From contig NZ_CP107785.1 of assembly GCF_036345915.1 (NCBI RefSeq), positions 8,246,001 to 8,310,000 on the forward strand: a stretch of DNA of 64,000 bases. Reading direction: 5' to 3'. Below, one piece after another: positions 15,400 through 26,093 of this stretch. How positions within the stretch are numbered: the first letter of the stretch is position 1; the number at the start of each line of letters is the position of its first letter. Source of the DNA: Nocardia sp. NBC_00565. GTDB lineage: Bacteria > Actinomycetota > Actinomycetes > Mycobacteriales > Mycobacteriaceae. The translations under genes were made by a program, and so were the position numbers. The notes below the pieces were generated by a model. That model was not told the origin of the DNA. It did not search any database and was given only the letters and a program-made list of their open reading frames with translations.

Positions 15400-16406
15400 C
15401 CCTCTGGTTGACGGCCATGCTGGTCTGGGTTGCCGCCGGTGCGCGTGTGGGGCGTGTACTGGTCAAGCCCGCGACCACCGCGCGGGTGGCGATCGTCGTC
15501 GCGGTCGCGGCGGTCGCGGTCGCGGCCACCGTCGCGGTTCCCGAAATCGCGCTGGCGATCGACAACCTGCATCCGCGCGGTCTGCATTCCGGCCTGCTCT
15601 CCGACGGTGTTCTGACCTCGGCCTGGATCCTGTTCGCGATCGCGACCTCGGTGGTCGCGTCGGCGGCTTGGCCGGTCGTATCCCGCCGCAACCTGCGTCA
15701 GATCGCGTTCGTGATCTATGGCATCGGCCTGGTCGCGGTGGCGGCCAACCTGTTCTGGTCCACCACCTTCGGCGGGATCGTCGTCGCGCTCGGTTGCGTT
15801 TTCATCGTCATCACCGGTGTGCGCAATCTGGACTGGACCACCCTCGGCCGCGGTATCGCGATCTACACCGCGGGCACCGCGCTCGTCGCGGTACTCGCCA
15901 TATTGGAGATCCGGCCGGCCATCGCGGACGCTCCGGTCACGAAACCGGGCGAACCGGACTGGGGTTGGCCGGCCTGGGAGGTCGCCGGTCTGCTCATCGC
16001 CTTCGGCGCGGTCTGGATCGTGGTCGAGTTGTGGGTGCGCGCGCGAATGTTGTTGCGGCAGATCAAACTTCTGCATCGGATCATGATCGGGCGCTTCCCC
16101 GAGGTGGTCGCGCACGAACAGGCCGGGACGGCCACTCAGCTCAAGGCGTCTGATCAGGTCGCGCAGATCATGGACGCGCTGTACCTGCAGTCCGGCGGCG
16201 GCGTCGAGCTGGTCGCCGCGGGTCCGCCGCCGCCTTCGGTGGCCGTGCGTGCCGATCGAGTCGCGCAGTGGGCGCGAAACCCATTGGGCGATGTGGTGGT
16301 CGACGCCAGGTGGATTGCTCCGCCCGAGGGGATTAGTCCGCGCGGCTGGGTTCAGGCAATCGCCCGGGCCTACGATGCGAGCACCCCGGTGCCCGTTCGG
16401 AATTGA
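15396..16406 (+). CDS. Polytopic membrane protein, MAB_1171c-like
   Basis: 336 residues. By eye there are seven hydrophobic segments in the first 215 residues (starting MTLWLTAMLVWVAAGARVG, then about 27-48, 67-87, 97-113, 121-137, 149-166 and 187-207), followed by a cytoplasmic tail of about 120 residues with RARMLLRQIKLLHRIMIG. This layout and the company of an ImmA/IrrE protease and an XRE regulator match the actinobacterial MAB_1171c-type family (annotated as putative transporter, no known substrate). The ATG overlaps the peptidase stop. I infer a sensor or transport part of a protease-regulated switch. Confidence 0.68.
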   Translation: MTLWLTAMLVWVAAGARVGRVLVKPATTARVAIVVAVAAVAVAATVAVPEIALAIDNLHPRGLHSGLLSDGVLTSAWILFAIATSVVASAAWPVVSRRNLRQIAFVIYGIGLVAVAANLFWSTTFGGIVVALGCVFIVITGVRNLDWTTLGRGIAIYTAGTALVAVLAILEIRPAIADAPVTKPGEPDWGWPAWEVAGLLIAFGAVWIVVELWVRARMLLRQIKLLHRIMIGRFPEVVAHEQAGTATQLKASDQVAQIMDALYLQSGGGVELVAAGPPPPSVAVRADRVAQWARNPLGDVVVDARWIAPPEGISPRGWVQAIARAYDASTPVPVRN

Positions 16407-16661
16407 TCGAGTGACACCAAAAACGATCAGCGCGAAGCATTCTGAAGGACTCGCTCCGGGTATTCAAAAAGGTTGACATAGCAAGAATCCGACTCGGTTG
16501 ATCACCGCGCCGGATTCCTTGTGTCGATCTACGTATCCGCTCAACTGATTTCGTCAGTACCGCAGTCACTCGGGGTACGCAATTGACGCACCCCTGTACT
16601 CACCGCCGGCCCACAATTTCCGGGGCACCAACCGTGCGTCGAAGTCGTGGCGGCTGTCTTA

Positions 16662-16713
16662 CCCATGACGCAGTACGGTGCGACCCTATGGGTCGCACCG
16701 TACTGCGCTGTGG
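16662..16713. terminator. Strong hairpin between convergent genes
   Basis: GCAGTACGGTGCGACCC (16670-16686) pairs perfectly over 17 bp with its complement at 16690-16706 around a TAT loop. CCCA and TGGG extend the stem after small internal loops. It is placed between the membrane protein gene and the XRE gene, whose stop is a few bases on, so it should act for both strands. Confidence 0.75.
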
Positions 16714-16719
16714 GAGAAC

Positions 16720-17136
16720 CTATTCGGTACCGTCCGGAGGAATTTCGGGCAAACCTTCGCTTGCCCGCAACTTCTCCGCCATGGAGGTGAGGAGGTTCTG
16801 TGATTCTTCGGAAAGATCAAACGCCCTACTCGACAGCCGTCGCAGCCCATAGCCCTGCAGCTGGGACAGCAACTCCAGATCGTGATCGATCTTGGCGGCA
16901 TAGATGTCGTTGAAGAAGTAGTCCGGTTTGACCTTGAAGAACTTGGCCAGTGCAGCCACCGTTTCGTCCGACGGGTTGGTCCGCTGTCCCGACCGCAACT
17001 GCGAGAGGTACGGTTTCGAGATCGGATGCCCGGAGGCCGTCAGCGCAGCCGCAACCTCCGCGTTGGTGTGCGGCTTGCGCCCCGGGGGATGCACGGTTTC
17101 GAACAGCTTGTTCAGCCGCGCCGCGAAATCAGCCAT
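16720..17136 (-). CDS. XRE-family regulator, EspR-like
   Basis: 138 residues. FAARLNKLFETVHPPGRKPHT followed by EVAAALTASG, ISKPYLSQLRSGQRTNPSDET and LAKFFKVKPDYFF match the N-terminal HTH of EspR, the ESX-1 regulator of M. tuberculosis, almost segment by segment. The C-terminal part (LRRLSSRAFDLSEESQNLL) corresponds to the EspR dimer domain. Length is close to EspR (132). Nocardiae and mycobacteria carry several paralogues, so it is not necessarily the orthologue. It is convergent with the ImmA/IrrE and membrane protein pair, a plausible protease target. Its promoter lies in 17137-17240. Confidence 0.85.
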   Translation of the reverse strand: MADFAARLNKLFETVHPPGRKPHTNAEVAAALTASGHPISKPYLSQLRSGQRTNPSDETVAALAKFFKVKPDYFFNDIYAAKIDHDLELLSQLQGYGLRRLSSRAFDLSEESQNLLTSMAEKLRASEGLPEIPPDGTE

Positions 17137-17498
17137 TGTGAGCCGCCCAATTCCCTTCGCTGTACTAACAGTCGTTATCTCGGATACGTATCATTGATAT
17201 TAGCGGCTCAGTAACTGAAAACCTACGCCTGATTCAGGATTTCCTTGAAGCTTCTAGGTGTCGCTCCGGCGAAGTCACTGCGACGGTTGCGTTTGCGGGT
17301 CACGCCAACGGCTCTTGGTTACGCGTGGTGTGAACCGGTTCTGGCCCGTCGCAGCGGTCTTCCCCGACAGGTCAATGATAGCTTCAAGATAGCTGACGGG
17401 TCATCTAGTCTTCCGTACTGGTCTTTGTGTGGCGTACGACACGTTTTGGGCTTGTTGGGATGAACGTTCAACCAATGGGACGGAATTGGTTGAGAATG
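17137..17498. other. Intergenic stretch: XRE promoter region and fadA5 3' flank
   Basis: 362 bases. The left end should hold the promoter of the XRE gene (AT-richer segment CGGATACGTATCATTGATAT around 17182-17201 containing the palindrome ATACGTAT). No ORF resembling a known protein was seen. The right end carries the fadA5 hairpin listed separately. Confidence 0.5.
17469..17492 (-). terminator. Hairpin downstream of fadA5
   Basis: CAACCAAT and ATTGGTTG form an 8-bp perfect stem with an 8-base loop, 7 bases beyond the fadA5 stop. Confidence 0.45.
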
Positions 17499-18701
<1,203 letters not shown>

Positions 18702-18767
18702 TCACGCGTGTGACAGTTGAATCCGTCCTGTTCTTCCCTCATTATGCAGCCTATGCTTCAATGATTG

Positions 18768-18781
18768 TAGAACGTGTTTCA
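18768..18781. promoter_or_regulatory. KstR operator between fadA5 and cyp125
   Basis: TAGAACGTGTTTCA matches TnnAACnnGTTnnA at all defined positions. A second, degenerate site TGAAACGTGTGTTC lies at 18690-18703 on the fadA5 side, so each divergent gene may have its own site. Confidence 0.85.
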
Positions 18782-18802
18782 GTTTGTCGAAGGAGACATC
18801 TG

Positions 18803-20068
18803 GTGGTAGACCCGCGCAATGCCCGGCCGAATCTGCCGGATGGGTTCGATGTCACGGACCCGGACATTTATGCCGAGCGTGTTCCGGTCGAGGAGTACGC
18901 CGAATTGCGTCGTACCGCACCGATCTGGTGGAACCCACAGCCCGCCGAGATCGGTGGCTTCCACGACGAGGGCTTCTGGGTGGTGAGCAAGTATGCGGAC
19001 GTCAAGGAGGTCTCGCGGCGCAGCGACGTGTTCTCCAACTTCGAGAACACCGCGATCCCGCGGTTCAACGACGACATCACCCGGGAGCAGATCGAACTGC
19101 AGCGGTTCGTGCTGTTGAACATGGACGCACCCCATCACACCAAGCTGCGCAAGATCATCTCGCGCGGTTTCACCCCGCGCGTGATCAACGGCCTGCGTGC
19201 CGAACTCAAGGCCAGGGCCGAGTCGATCGTGAAGGAGGCGGCGGAGTCCGGATCCGGTGACTTCGTCACCCAGGTCGCCTCCGAACTGCCGCTGCAGGCG
19301 ATCGCCGAGCTGATCGGCATCCCGCAGGAGGACCGCATGAAGGTCTTCACCTGGTCCAACGATATGACCGGCTACGACGATCCGGAGAGCGAGGCCGACC
19401 CGGTCGCCGCCTCCGCCGAAGTCCTCGGCTACGCCTACCAGATGGCCGCGGCGCGCAAGGAATGCCCGGCCGACGATATCGTCACCAAACTGATCGAAGC
19501 CGATGTCGACGGCGATGAGCTGACACCGGAGGAGTTCGGCTTCTTCGTCATCATGCTGGCCGTGGCGGGCAACGAGACGACCCGCAACGCGATCACCCAC
19601 GGTATGGCGGCCTTCCTGGATCACCCGGACCAGTGGGAGCTGTTCAAGAACGAGCGCCCGGCCACCGCCGCCGACGAGATCATCCGGTGGGCGACGCCGG
19701 TCACCTCGTTCCAGCGGACCGCGCTCGAGGACACCGAGCTCGGCGGCGTGCAGATCAAGAAGGGCCAGCGGGTGGTCATGCTCTACCGCTCGGCCAACTT
19801 CGACGAGGACGTATTCGAGGATCCGGAGAAGTTCGACATCACGCGAAAGGACAACCAGCACTTGTCCTTCGGCGGCACCGGCGCACACTTCTGCATCGGC
19901 GCCAACCTGGCGCGGATGGAGGTCGATCTGATCTTCAACGCCATCGCCGACGCCATGCCCGATATCACCAAGCTCGGTGATCCGAAGCGGTTGCGCTCGG
20001 GCTGGCTCAACGGCGTCAAGGAGTTCCAGGTCGGCTACCGGGGCTCCGGCTGTCCGGTCGTGCACTGA
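18803..20068 (+). CDS. cyp125: Cyp125, cholesterol C26/27 monooxygenase
   Basis: Cytochrome P450 of 421 residues. LAVAGNETTRNAITHGM is the I-helix oxygen-activation motif, DEIIRW gives ExxR, and FGGTGAHFCIGANLARME carries the heme cysteine (Cys364). NFENTAIPRFNDD and FDITRKDNQHLSFGG are typical of CYP125. It oxidises the sterol terminal methyl to the acid, the entry step of side-chain loss. The GTG at 18803 follows AAGGAG by 7 nt; a longer frame upstream crosses the operator and is rejected. Electron donors are not adjacent; the fdxD ferredoxin at 55697 is a candidate partner. Confidence 0.93.
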   Translation: MVDPRNARPNLPDGFDVTDPDIYAERVPVEEYAELRRTAPIWWNPQPAEIGGFHDEGFWVVSKYADVKEVSRRSDVFSNFENTAIPRFNDDITREQIELQRFVLLNMDAPHHTKLRKIISRGFTPRVINGLRAELKARAESIVKEAAESGSGDFVTQVASELPLQAIAELIGIPQEDRMKVFTWSNDMTGYDDPESEADPVAASAEVLGYAYQMAAARKECPADDIVTKLIEADVDGDELTPEEFGFFVIMLAVAGNETTRNAITHGMAAFLDHPDQWELFKNERPATAADEIIRWATPVTSFQRTALEDTELGGVQIKKGQRVVMLYRSANFDEDVFEDPEKFDITRKDNQHLSFGGTGAHFCIGANLARMEVDLIFNAIADAMPDITKLGDPKRLRSGWLNGVKEFQVGYRGSGCPVVH

Positions 20069-20117
20069 GACGGCGGGACCCAGGCTTGTGTCGGCAGCTT
20101 GGGTCCCAGGTTTCGGC

Positions 20118-20171
20118 GCACAAAAGGGCCCTCGTACCGGCAGTCCCTTACCGGTACGAGGGCCTTTGTGC
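20118..20171. terminator. Bidirectional terminator between cyp125 and the KSI-like gene
   Basis: GCACAAAAGGGCCCTCGTACCGG pairs with CCGGTACGAGGGCCTTTGTGC around a 10-base loop. A-rich and T-rich flanks suit both directions. It lies between convergent genes. Confidence 0.85.
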
Positions 20172-20198
20172 TGTCCCTGAGGGGGAGGGGCAGCGTGC

Positions 20199-20615
20199 TC
20201 AGGCGATGGGCTCAGCCGTCCGCATGGCTCGGTCGACCTCCCAAAATGCCCGCAGCGCAGCGATTTTGCCGGTGTCGTCCACCTTGTAGGTGAATACGCC
20301 CTCGGCGTCGATCTGGTGGCCGCCCATCTTGGTGCGGATCAGGCCGGTGAAGGCGATCTCGTTACCGCAGGCGAAGGAGTCCTCGAAGCGGAACTCGATC
20401 GAATCGGTCTTCGCGATCGCCATATCCCAGAACCTGGCGATCGCCTCCTTGCCCCGATGGCCCTTGCCCTCCGGATCGAAACCCGAAGGGCCGATGGGAT
20501 CTTCGACGATGCCGTCGGCGGCGAACAGATCTACCCAGGCCTGCTTGTCACGAGCCCGTACCGCACTTTGCGAGGCGAGTCCGGCGGCTCGTGCTGGATG
20601 CTCAGTAGTGGTCAT
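20199..20615 (-). CDS. SnoaL/ketosteroid isomerase-like protein
   Basis: 138 residues with the NTF2-like cone fold. WVDLFAADGIVEDPIGPSGFDP matches the ketosteroid isomerase segment that holds the first catalytic aspartate (VEDPIG), and GKEAIARFWDMAI follows. At the second acid of classical isomerases, by-eye alignment gives Gly in AEGVFTYK, so isomerase activity is uncertain and it may act as a steroid-binding or dehydratase-like protein. Its ATG overlaps the stop of the upstream LLM oxidoreductase gene (ATGA), which makes it the last gene of the ltp operon. Confidence 0.75.
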   Translation of the reverse strand: MTTTEHPARAAGLASQSAVRARDKQAWVDLFAADGIVEDPIGPSGFDPEGKGHRGKEAIARFWDMAIAKTDSIEFRFEDSFACGNEIAFTGLIRTKMGGHQIDAEGVFTYKVDDTGKIAALRAFWEVDRAMRTAEPIA

Positions 20616-21511
20616 ACGCTTGCCTTCGCGACGATGGGTTCCTCGATATTCTTCGCGGCGAAGCGGCGCAGCGATTCCTGCTTGGCCGCCAGCTCACCGT
20701 CGAAGCCGATGCCATCGGCCAGCCACGGGATCACGATCGCATCGGTCACCCCGGCATCGGCCAGATCCTGATATCCGGCGCGCCCGAACTTGTCGACGCA
20801 CACCGCCTGGATCTCGAACGGCACACTCTCCCTGCCGAATTCGGCGCGCAGTGCGCCGAGCTTGCCGATGGTGGCGCACAGTTCGTCGTAGGTCATCATC
20901 GCCGAAGTCCAGCCGTCACCGACCTTGGCCGCGCGGCGCAACGCGGGCTCGGTGTGGCCGCCGATGTAGAACGGCACCGGCTCGCTCGGCGCCGGACTGA
21001 TCTGCAGTGGGTCGAAATCGAAGAATTCCCCGTGGTATTCGACCATGCCGCCGCCGAGTACCAGCTTGATGACCTCGATCATCTCGTCGACCCTGGCTCC
21101 GCGCTTGGCATAGGGCACCCCACACCACTCGAATTCCTCGGGCGCCCAACCGATTCCGACGCCGAAACCGAACCGGTTGCCGGAGAGGTTGGCGACCGAG
21201 CCGACCTGTCGGGCCAGTAGCAGCGGATTGCGCGAACCGAGCTTGAGCACATTGGTGTAGAAGTGAATCCGGCTGGTCACCGCCGCCATGGCGGTCGCCC
21301 CGATGAGCGGATCGACCCACGGCGTCTCCGGTCCCCAGAATCGGCTACCGTCGGCGGTGTACGGATACTTCGCCGACGCCGATTTCATATAGAACAGCGA
21401 ATCCGGCAATGCTATCGATGAAAATCCGCACTCCTCAGCGGTCTTCGCCAATTCGGGCAACTGCTCCAGCGGACTGAGCGCAATACCAAGGGTGAACTTC
21501 AACGACTCCAT
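20612..21511 (-). CDS. LLM-class F420-dependent oxidoreductase
   Basis: 299 residues, luciferase-like monooxygenase fold. It opens FTLGIALSPLEQLPELAKTAEE, continues with HFYTNVLKLGSRNPLLLARQVGSVANLS and GFGVGIGWAPEEFEWCGVPYAKRG, a hallmark of F420-binding LLM proteins, then PFYIGGHTEPALRRAAKVGDGW. The usual cofactor is F420, though FMN is possible. The substrate is likely a steroid intermediate because it lies between ltp3 and the KSI-like gene, but this is inferred from context. There is a 112-base gap to ltp3, where TGAAACGTACTCAG (minus strand, 21527-21540) looks like a weak KstR half-site. Its stop overlaps the next gene (ATGA). Confidence 0.8.
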   Translation of the reverse strand: MESLKFTLGIALSPLEQLPELAKTAEECGFSSIALPDSLFYMKSASAKYPYTADGSRFWGPETPWVDPLIGATAMAAVTSRIHFYTNVLKLGSRNPLLLARQVGSVANLSGNRFGFGVGIGWAPEEFEWCGVPYAKRGARVDEMIEVIKLVLGGGMVEYHGEFFDFDPLQISPAPSEPVPFYIGGHTEPALRRAAKVGDGWTSAMMTYDELCATIGKLGALRAEFGRESVPFEIQAVCVDKFGRAGYQDLADAGVTDAIVIPWLADGIGFDGELAAKQESLRRFAAKNIEEPIVAKASV

Positions 21512-21623
21512 CCGATGCCCTGCCTTCCTGAGTACGTTTCATATCGCCTGGCCACTGGGCAGATCTCTCGATGCCCGGCCGCGAGTAGGTTTCTTGTCGA
21601 CCGGGCCCCGAGAAAACCGCGCG

Positions 21624-22843
<1,220 letters not shown>

Positions 22844-22847
<4 letters not shown>

Positions 22848-23881
22848 CGGGCCTCCGAATCCAAAACGGCTACCAGGTTCTGCTGCAGGGCCGGGCCGCT
22901 GCTGGCATGGGCGAGCGCCCGATTCGCGGTGCCCGCCATGATCGCCTCGGCCGCGCAGCCGATGCGCTCCAGGCCCGCCGCGAACATCGGATTGGCGGCG
23001 AGTGCGCCGCCCGACGGATTCACCTTGGTCTCGGGCCGCAACCCGATCGCCTCGGCGAGGATCAGCTGCTGATGGCTGAACTGCGCATGCAGTTCGGCGA
23101 TATCGAAGCCACTGGTATCGCCGCCGGTAACCGACTGTGCCGCCGCCGAAGTCGATGGCGAGACGGTCAGATCGCGGGCGCCGAGGTTGGGCGTGTCCAC
23201 CCGGTGCGCCATACCCGTGATCCAGGCCGGGCGCTCACAGAGTTCCCGCGCCCGATCGCCGACCGCGAGCACGATGGCGGCCGCGCCGTCGGTGATCGGC
23301 GCGACATCGTGCGCGCGCAATGGATCGGCGATATACGGTGTGGCGAGCAGGCTTTCGACATCGCCGGAGTCACCGGCGGCGACCGCGGCCATATCGCGTT
23401 CGGTCCATCGACCCGCGTCGAGTCCGGCCCGCGCCTGCAGGCCCGCGATCGAGAGCGAGTCCGGCCACAGCGGAGTGACCAGATAGGGGTCGAGTTGCAT
23501 GGTCAGGACCTGGCGCAAGGTGCCGGCCGAGGACTTGCCGAAGCCGTAGACCAGTGCGGTCTTCGCCTGTCCCGACGTGAGTTTCACGAACGCCTCATAC
23601 AGCGCCCAGGCAGCGTCCATCTCGACATGCGATTCGTTGATCGGCGGTACCGCGCCGATGGCGTCGATTGCCGAGATGAACGAGAAGGCCCGGCCCGCAA
23701 GGTAATCCGAGGAACCGGAGCACCAGAAGTCGATATCGGATTTGGTGATGCCGAGTCGGGTGTAGAGCTGCTGGAAGATGGGCACCAGCATCTCGACACC
23801 GTTGGTGGTGCCGAAGGTCTCCGGCACATGCGGCGCGTGGGCGAATCCCACGACCGCGATGTCGGTGTTGTTCGTCAACAT
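22844..23881 (-). CDS. ltp4: Ltp4, thiolase-fold lipid-transfer protein
   Basis: 345 residues with thiolase-like fold. VVGFAHAPHVPETFGTTNGVEMLVP, FWCSGSSDYLAGRAFSFISA, GFGKSSAGTLRQVLTMQLDPY, ITDGAAAIVLA, KVNPSGGALAANPMFAAGLERI and ALAHASSGPALQQN agree with mycobacterial Ltp4 (Rv3522). It is expected to act with Ltp3 and the adjacent OB-fold protein on sterol side-chain cleavage. It is preceded by the OB-fold gene with a 6-base gap and overlaps ltp3 by 4 bases, all on the minus strand. Confidence 0.92.
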
Positions 23882-23887
23882 GGCCTC

Positions 23888-24904
23888 TCAGAGGTGGTGC
23901 TTGTAGGTGTCGTAGTCGGCATCCGGCTCGCCGGTGGGACGGAAGTGGTCCACATTGCTGAGCGCGTAGCTCCACTCCTCGCGCGGCTTCCACACCGCCT
24001 CCACCCGCATGCCCATCCGCACCTCGCTGGCCTCGCAGCCGAGCACCAGGTGCAGCACCGGGATATCGGCGCCGTCGAGCAGCACATAGGCCGCGACGTA
24101 CGGCGGCTTGATCCGCTGGCCCATGAACGGCACATTCACGATGCAGAAGGTGGTCACGATGCCGCGGTCGGGCAGTTCGACGATTTCGTCGGTCGGCCTG
24201 CCGTCGGTCGGATTGGCGCCGCGCGGTGGGAAGTACACCTTGCCCGCGGCGTCCGTGCGCCCGCCGAGCAGCTTGCCCTCGGCCAGGCCGCGCAGGTAGA
24301 TGGTCTCCTGCGGGGAGGCGCTGTGCATGTAGTTCAGGTCGACCGGTGTGGTGATCACCGTGATCGGCTCGCCGTCTTCGGTGGATTCCGCTGGTGCGGT
24401 GGAGGTTTCGCCGGGTTCGAAGCAGGCGATGTCCTTGATGCTGCCGATGGTCTCGGCGGCCCACCGGGCGACCACCCGCTGTCCGGTGTGGATGTCCTCG
24501 GGCGCGGCGACGTCGACGGCGTGCAGCAGTGTGGTGTCCGCACCGTCGAGCTTGATCAGCGCCCAGGCGAACGGGCGGTCGAAGGGCTGGCCGGGCAGCG
24601 GATCGCGGACCCAGGTCCAGGACTGGACCGTGCCGGTATCGGCCACGGCGACGAACTCGGTCAGCGGTGCGGAGGTGACCGGATCGTATTCCGGCGGCGG
24701 CACCAGCACCCGCCCGTCCGAGCCGCGCACGCCGACGATCTTGCGGGCCCGCAGCTTGGTCAGGAAGGTGCCGATGGTCGGTCCGACCGACCGCGTGTAG
24801 TCGAATTGCACCCGCAGGGGTGCACTGAGTACATCTGGCGCGGTGTTCAAATCCGAGCCTCTCTCATCCGCGATTGTGCCGGATGCGGTATTCCCCTGAG
24901 TCAC
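23888..24904 (-). CDS. OB-fold (DUF35) protein, Rv3521-type, partner of Ltp3/Ltp4
   Basis: About 338 residues. Two tandem OB-fold halves are visible: LRARKIVGVRGSDGRVLVPPPEYDP to HTGQRVVARW, and LLGGRTDAAGKVYFPPRGANP to RMGMRVEAVWKP. Each has the ACSS-like pattern of DUF35. The cysteine pairs of a rubredoxin-like zinc ribbon are not visible. Such proteins pair with Ltp thiolase folds as retro-aldolases in sterol degradation. Two starts are possible: GTG 24904, 9 bases from the KstR box and then leaderless, or TTG 24850, which has GAGAGAGG 8 nt upstream and gives a homologue-like length. It is first in the operon with ltp4, ltp3, an LLM enzyme and the KSI-like protein. Confidence 0.82.
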   Translation of the reverse strand: MTQGNTASGTIADERGSDLNTAPDVLSAPLRVQFDYTRSVGPTIGTFLTKLRARKIVGVRGSDGRVLVPPPEYDPVTSAPLTEFVAVADTGTVQSWTWVRDPLPGQPFDRPFAWALIKLDGADTTLLHAVDVAAPEDIHTGQRVVARWAAETIGSIKDIACFEPGETSTAPAESTEDGEPITVITTPVDLNYMHSASPQETIYLRGLAEGKLLGGRTDAAGKVYFPPRGANPTDGRPTDEIVELPDRGIVTTFCIVNVPFMGQRIKPPYVAAYVLLDGADIPVLHLVLGCEASEVRMGMRVEAVWKPREEWSYALSNVDHFRPTGEPDADYDTYKHHL

Positions 24905-24913
24905 ATCATCGAG

Positions 24914-24927
24914 TAGAACAGGTTCTT
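24914..24927. promoter_or_regulatory. KstR-type operator upstream of the ltp operon
   Basis: TAGAACAGGTTCTT fits TnnAACnnGTTnnA with a single mismatch at the last position. It lies between the divergent OB-fold and LLM genes. Confidence 0.75.
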
Positions 24928-24953
24928 ATTCTGGTGGCAAGAAGTGCTGGCTA

Positions 24954-25021
24954 TTTCGAGCGACCTGCAAGCAGTCGCTAGCGGATCGTTTCGAGCGACC
25001 TGCAAGCAGTCGCTAGCGATG
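24954..25021. repeat. Two tandem copies of the TTTCGAGCGACCTGC repeat
   Basis: Two near-identical 35-bp units start at 24954 and 24989, each TTTCGAGCGACCTGCAAGCA then GTCGCTAGCG. They sit between the KstR box and the ribosome site GGAAGGAG of the rightward LLM gene. Confidence 0.85.
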
Positions 25022-25034
25022 GAAGGAGTCGACC

Positions 25035-26072
25035 ATGAAGTTCGGATTGCAACTCGGGTACTGGATGGCGCAGCCGCCGAAAAACGCCGGTGAGTTGGTG
25101 GTGGCCGCCGAGGCGGCCGGGTTCGACGCCGTGTTCGCCGCCGAATCGTGGGGATCGGATGCCTTCGGGCCGCTGATGTGGTGGGGCTCGTCCACGCAGC
25201 GGGTCCGGCTCGGCACATCTGTGGTGCAGATGTCGGCGCGCACGCCCGCCGCTACCGCCATGCACGCGCTGACGCTGGACCACCTCAGCGGCGGGCGGGC
25301 CATCCTCGGTCTCGGTGTCTCCGGGCCGCAGGTGGTGGAGGGCTGGTACGGGCAGCCGTTCGCCAAGCCATTGCAGCGCACCCGCGAGTACGTCGGCATC
25401 ATTCGCCGCATCCTGGAGCGGCAGGCGCCGGTCACCAATGACGGCCCGCAATATCCGCTGCCCTACACCGGCCCGGGATCGACCGGGCTCGGCAAGCCGC
25501 TCAAACCGATCGTGCATCCGCTACGAGCGGATTTGCCGATCTGGCTCGGGGCGGAGGGTCCGAAGAACGTGGCGTTGACGGCCGAGATCGCCGACGGCTG
25601 GCTCGCGATCTACTACGCGCCCCGGTTGGCCGGGATGTACAACGACTGGCTCGACGAGGGCTTCGCCAGGGCGGGCGCGCGGCGTTCGCGGGCGGATTTC
25701 GAGATCGCGGCCAGCTGCCAGGTGGTGATCACCGACGATCCCAAGGGCGAGCTGGAGCGGATGCGCTGGATCATGGCGCTCTACATCGGCGGCATGGGTG
25801 CGCCTGAGTTGAACTTCCACGCGCAGGTTTACCGGCGGATGGGCTACGAGCGCGAGGTCGACGAGATCGGCAGACTGTTCCAATCCGGTAAGAAGGCCGA
25901 GGCGGCCGCGCTGGTACCGGATGAGCTGATTCTGGATACCTCGATCATCGGCGACGAGGAGTATGTGCGTAAGCAACTCGGCGTGTGGGAAGCCGCCGGG
26001 GTGACCGAGATGCTGGTGTCTGTTCCAGATATCGAGCAATTGCATCGGTTCGCACCCCTTGTACAGATGTAG
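25035..26072 (+). CDS. LLM-class F420-dependent oxidoreductase (Rv3520c-type)
   Basis: 345 residues, LLM fold. GLQLGYWMAQPPKNAGELV at the N-terminus, FAAESWGSDAFGPLMWWG, VRLGTSVVQMSARTPAATAMHALTLDHLSGGR and LGLGVSGPQVVEGWYG are family features; WLGAEGPKNVALTAEIADGW is the common middle motif. It corresponds to Rv3520c, which lies beside ltp4 in mycobacteria. F420 is the expected cofactor and a steroid intermediate the likely substrate, by context only. The ATG has GGAAGGAG 7 nt upstream. The last codon overlaps a KstR box that serves the next gene. Confidence 0.83.
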   Translation: MKFGLQLGYWMAQPPKNAGELVVAAEAAGFDAVFAAESWGSDAFGPLMWWGSSTQRVRLGTSVVQMSARTPAATAMHALTLDHLSGGRAILGLGVSGPQVVEGWYGQPFAKPLQRTREYVGIIRRILERQAPVTNDGPQYPLPYTGPGSTGLGKPLKPIVHPLRADLPIWLGAEGPKNVALTAEIADGWLAIYYAPRLAGMYNDWLDEGFARAGARRSRADFEIAASCQVVITDDPKGELERMRWIMALYIGGMGAPELNFHAQVYRRMGYEREVDEIGRLFQSGKKAEAAALVPDELILDTSIIGDEEYVRKQLGVWEAAGVTEMLVSVPDIEQLHRFAPLVQM

Positions 26073-26083
26073 AACACGTTCTA
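26070..26083. promoter_or_regulatory. KstR operator upstream of the acyl-CoA ligase gene
   Basis: TAGAACACGTTCTA matches TnnAACnnGTTnnA fully and is a perfect inverted repeat AGAAC-AC-GTTCT. It overlaps the stop of the LLM gene and ends 11 bases before the GTG at 26094. A leaderless promoter here would give this ligase its own control. Confidence 0.88.
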
Positions 26084-26093
26084 GATTCGTAGG

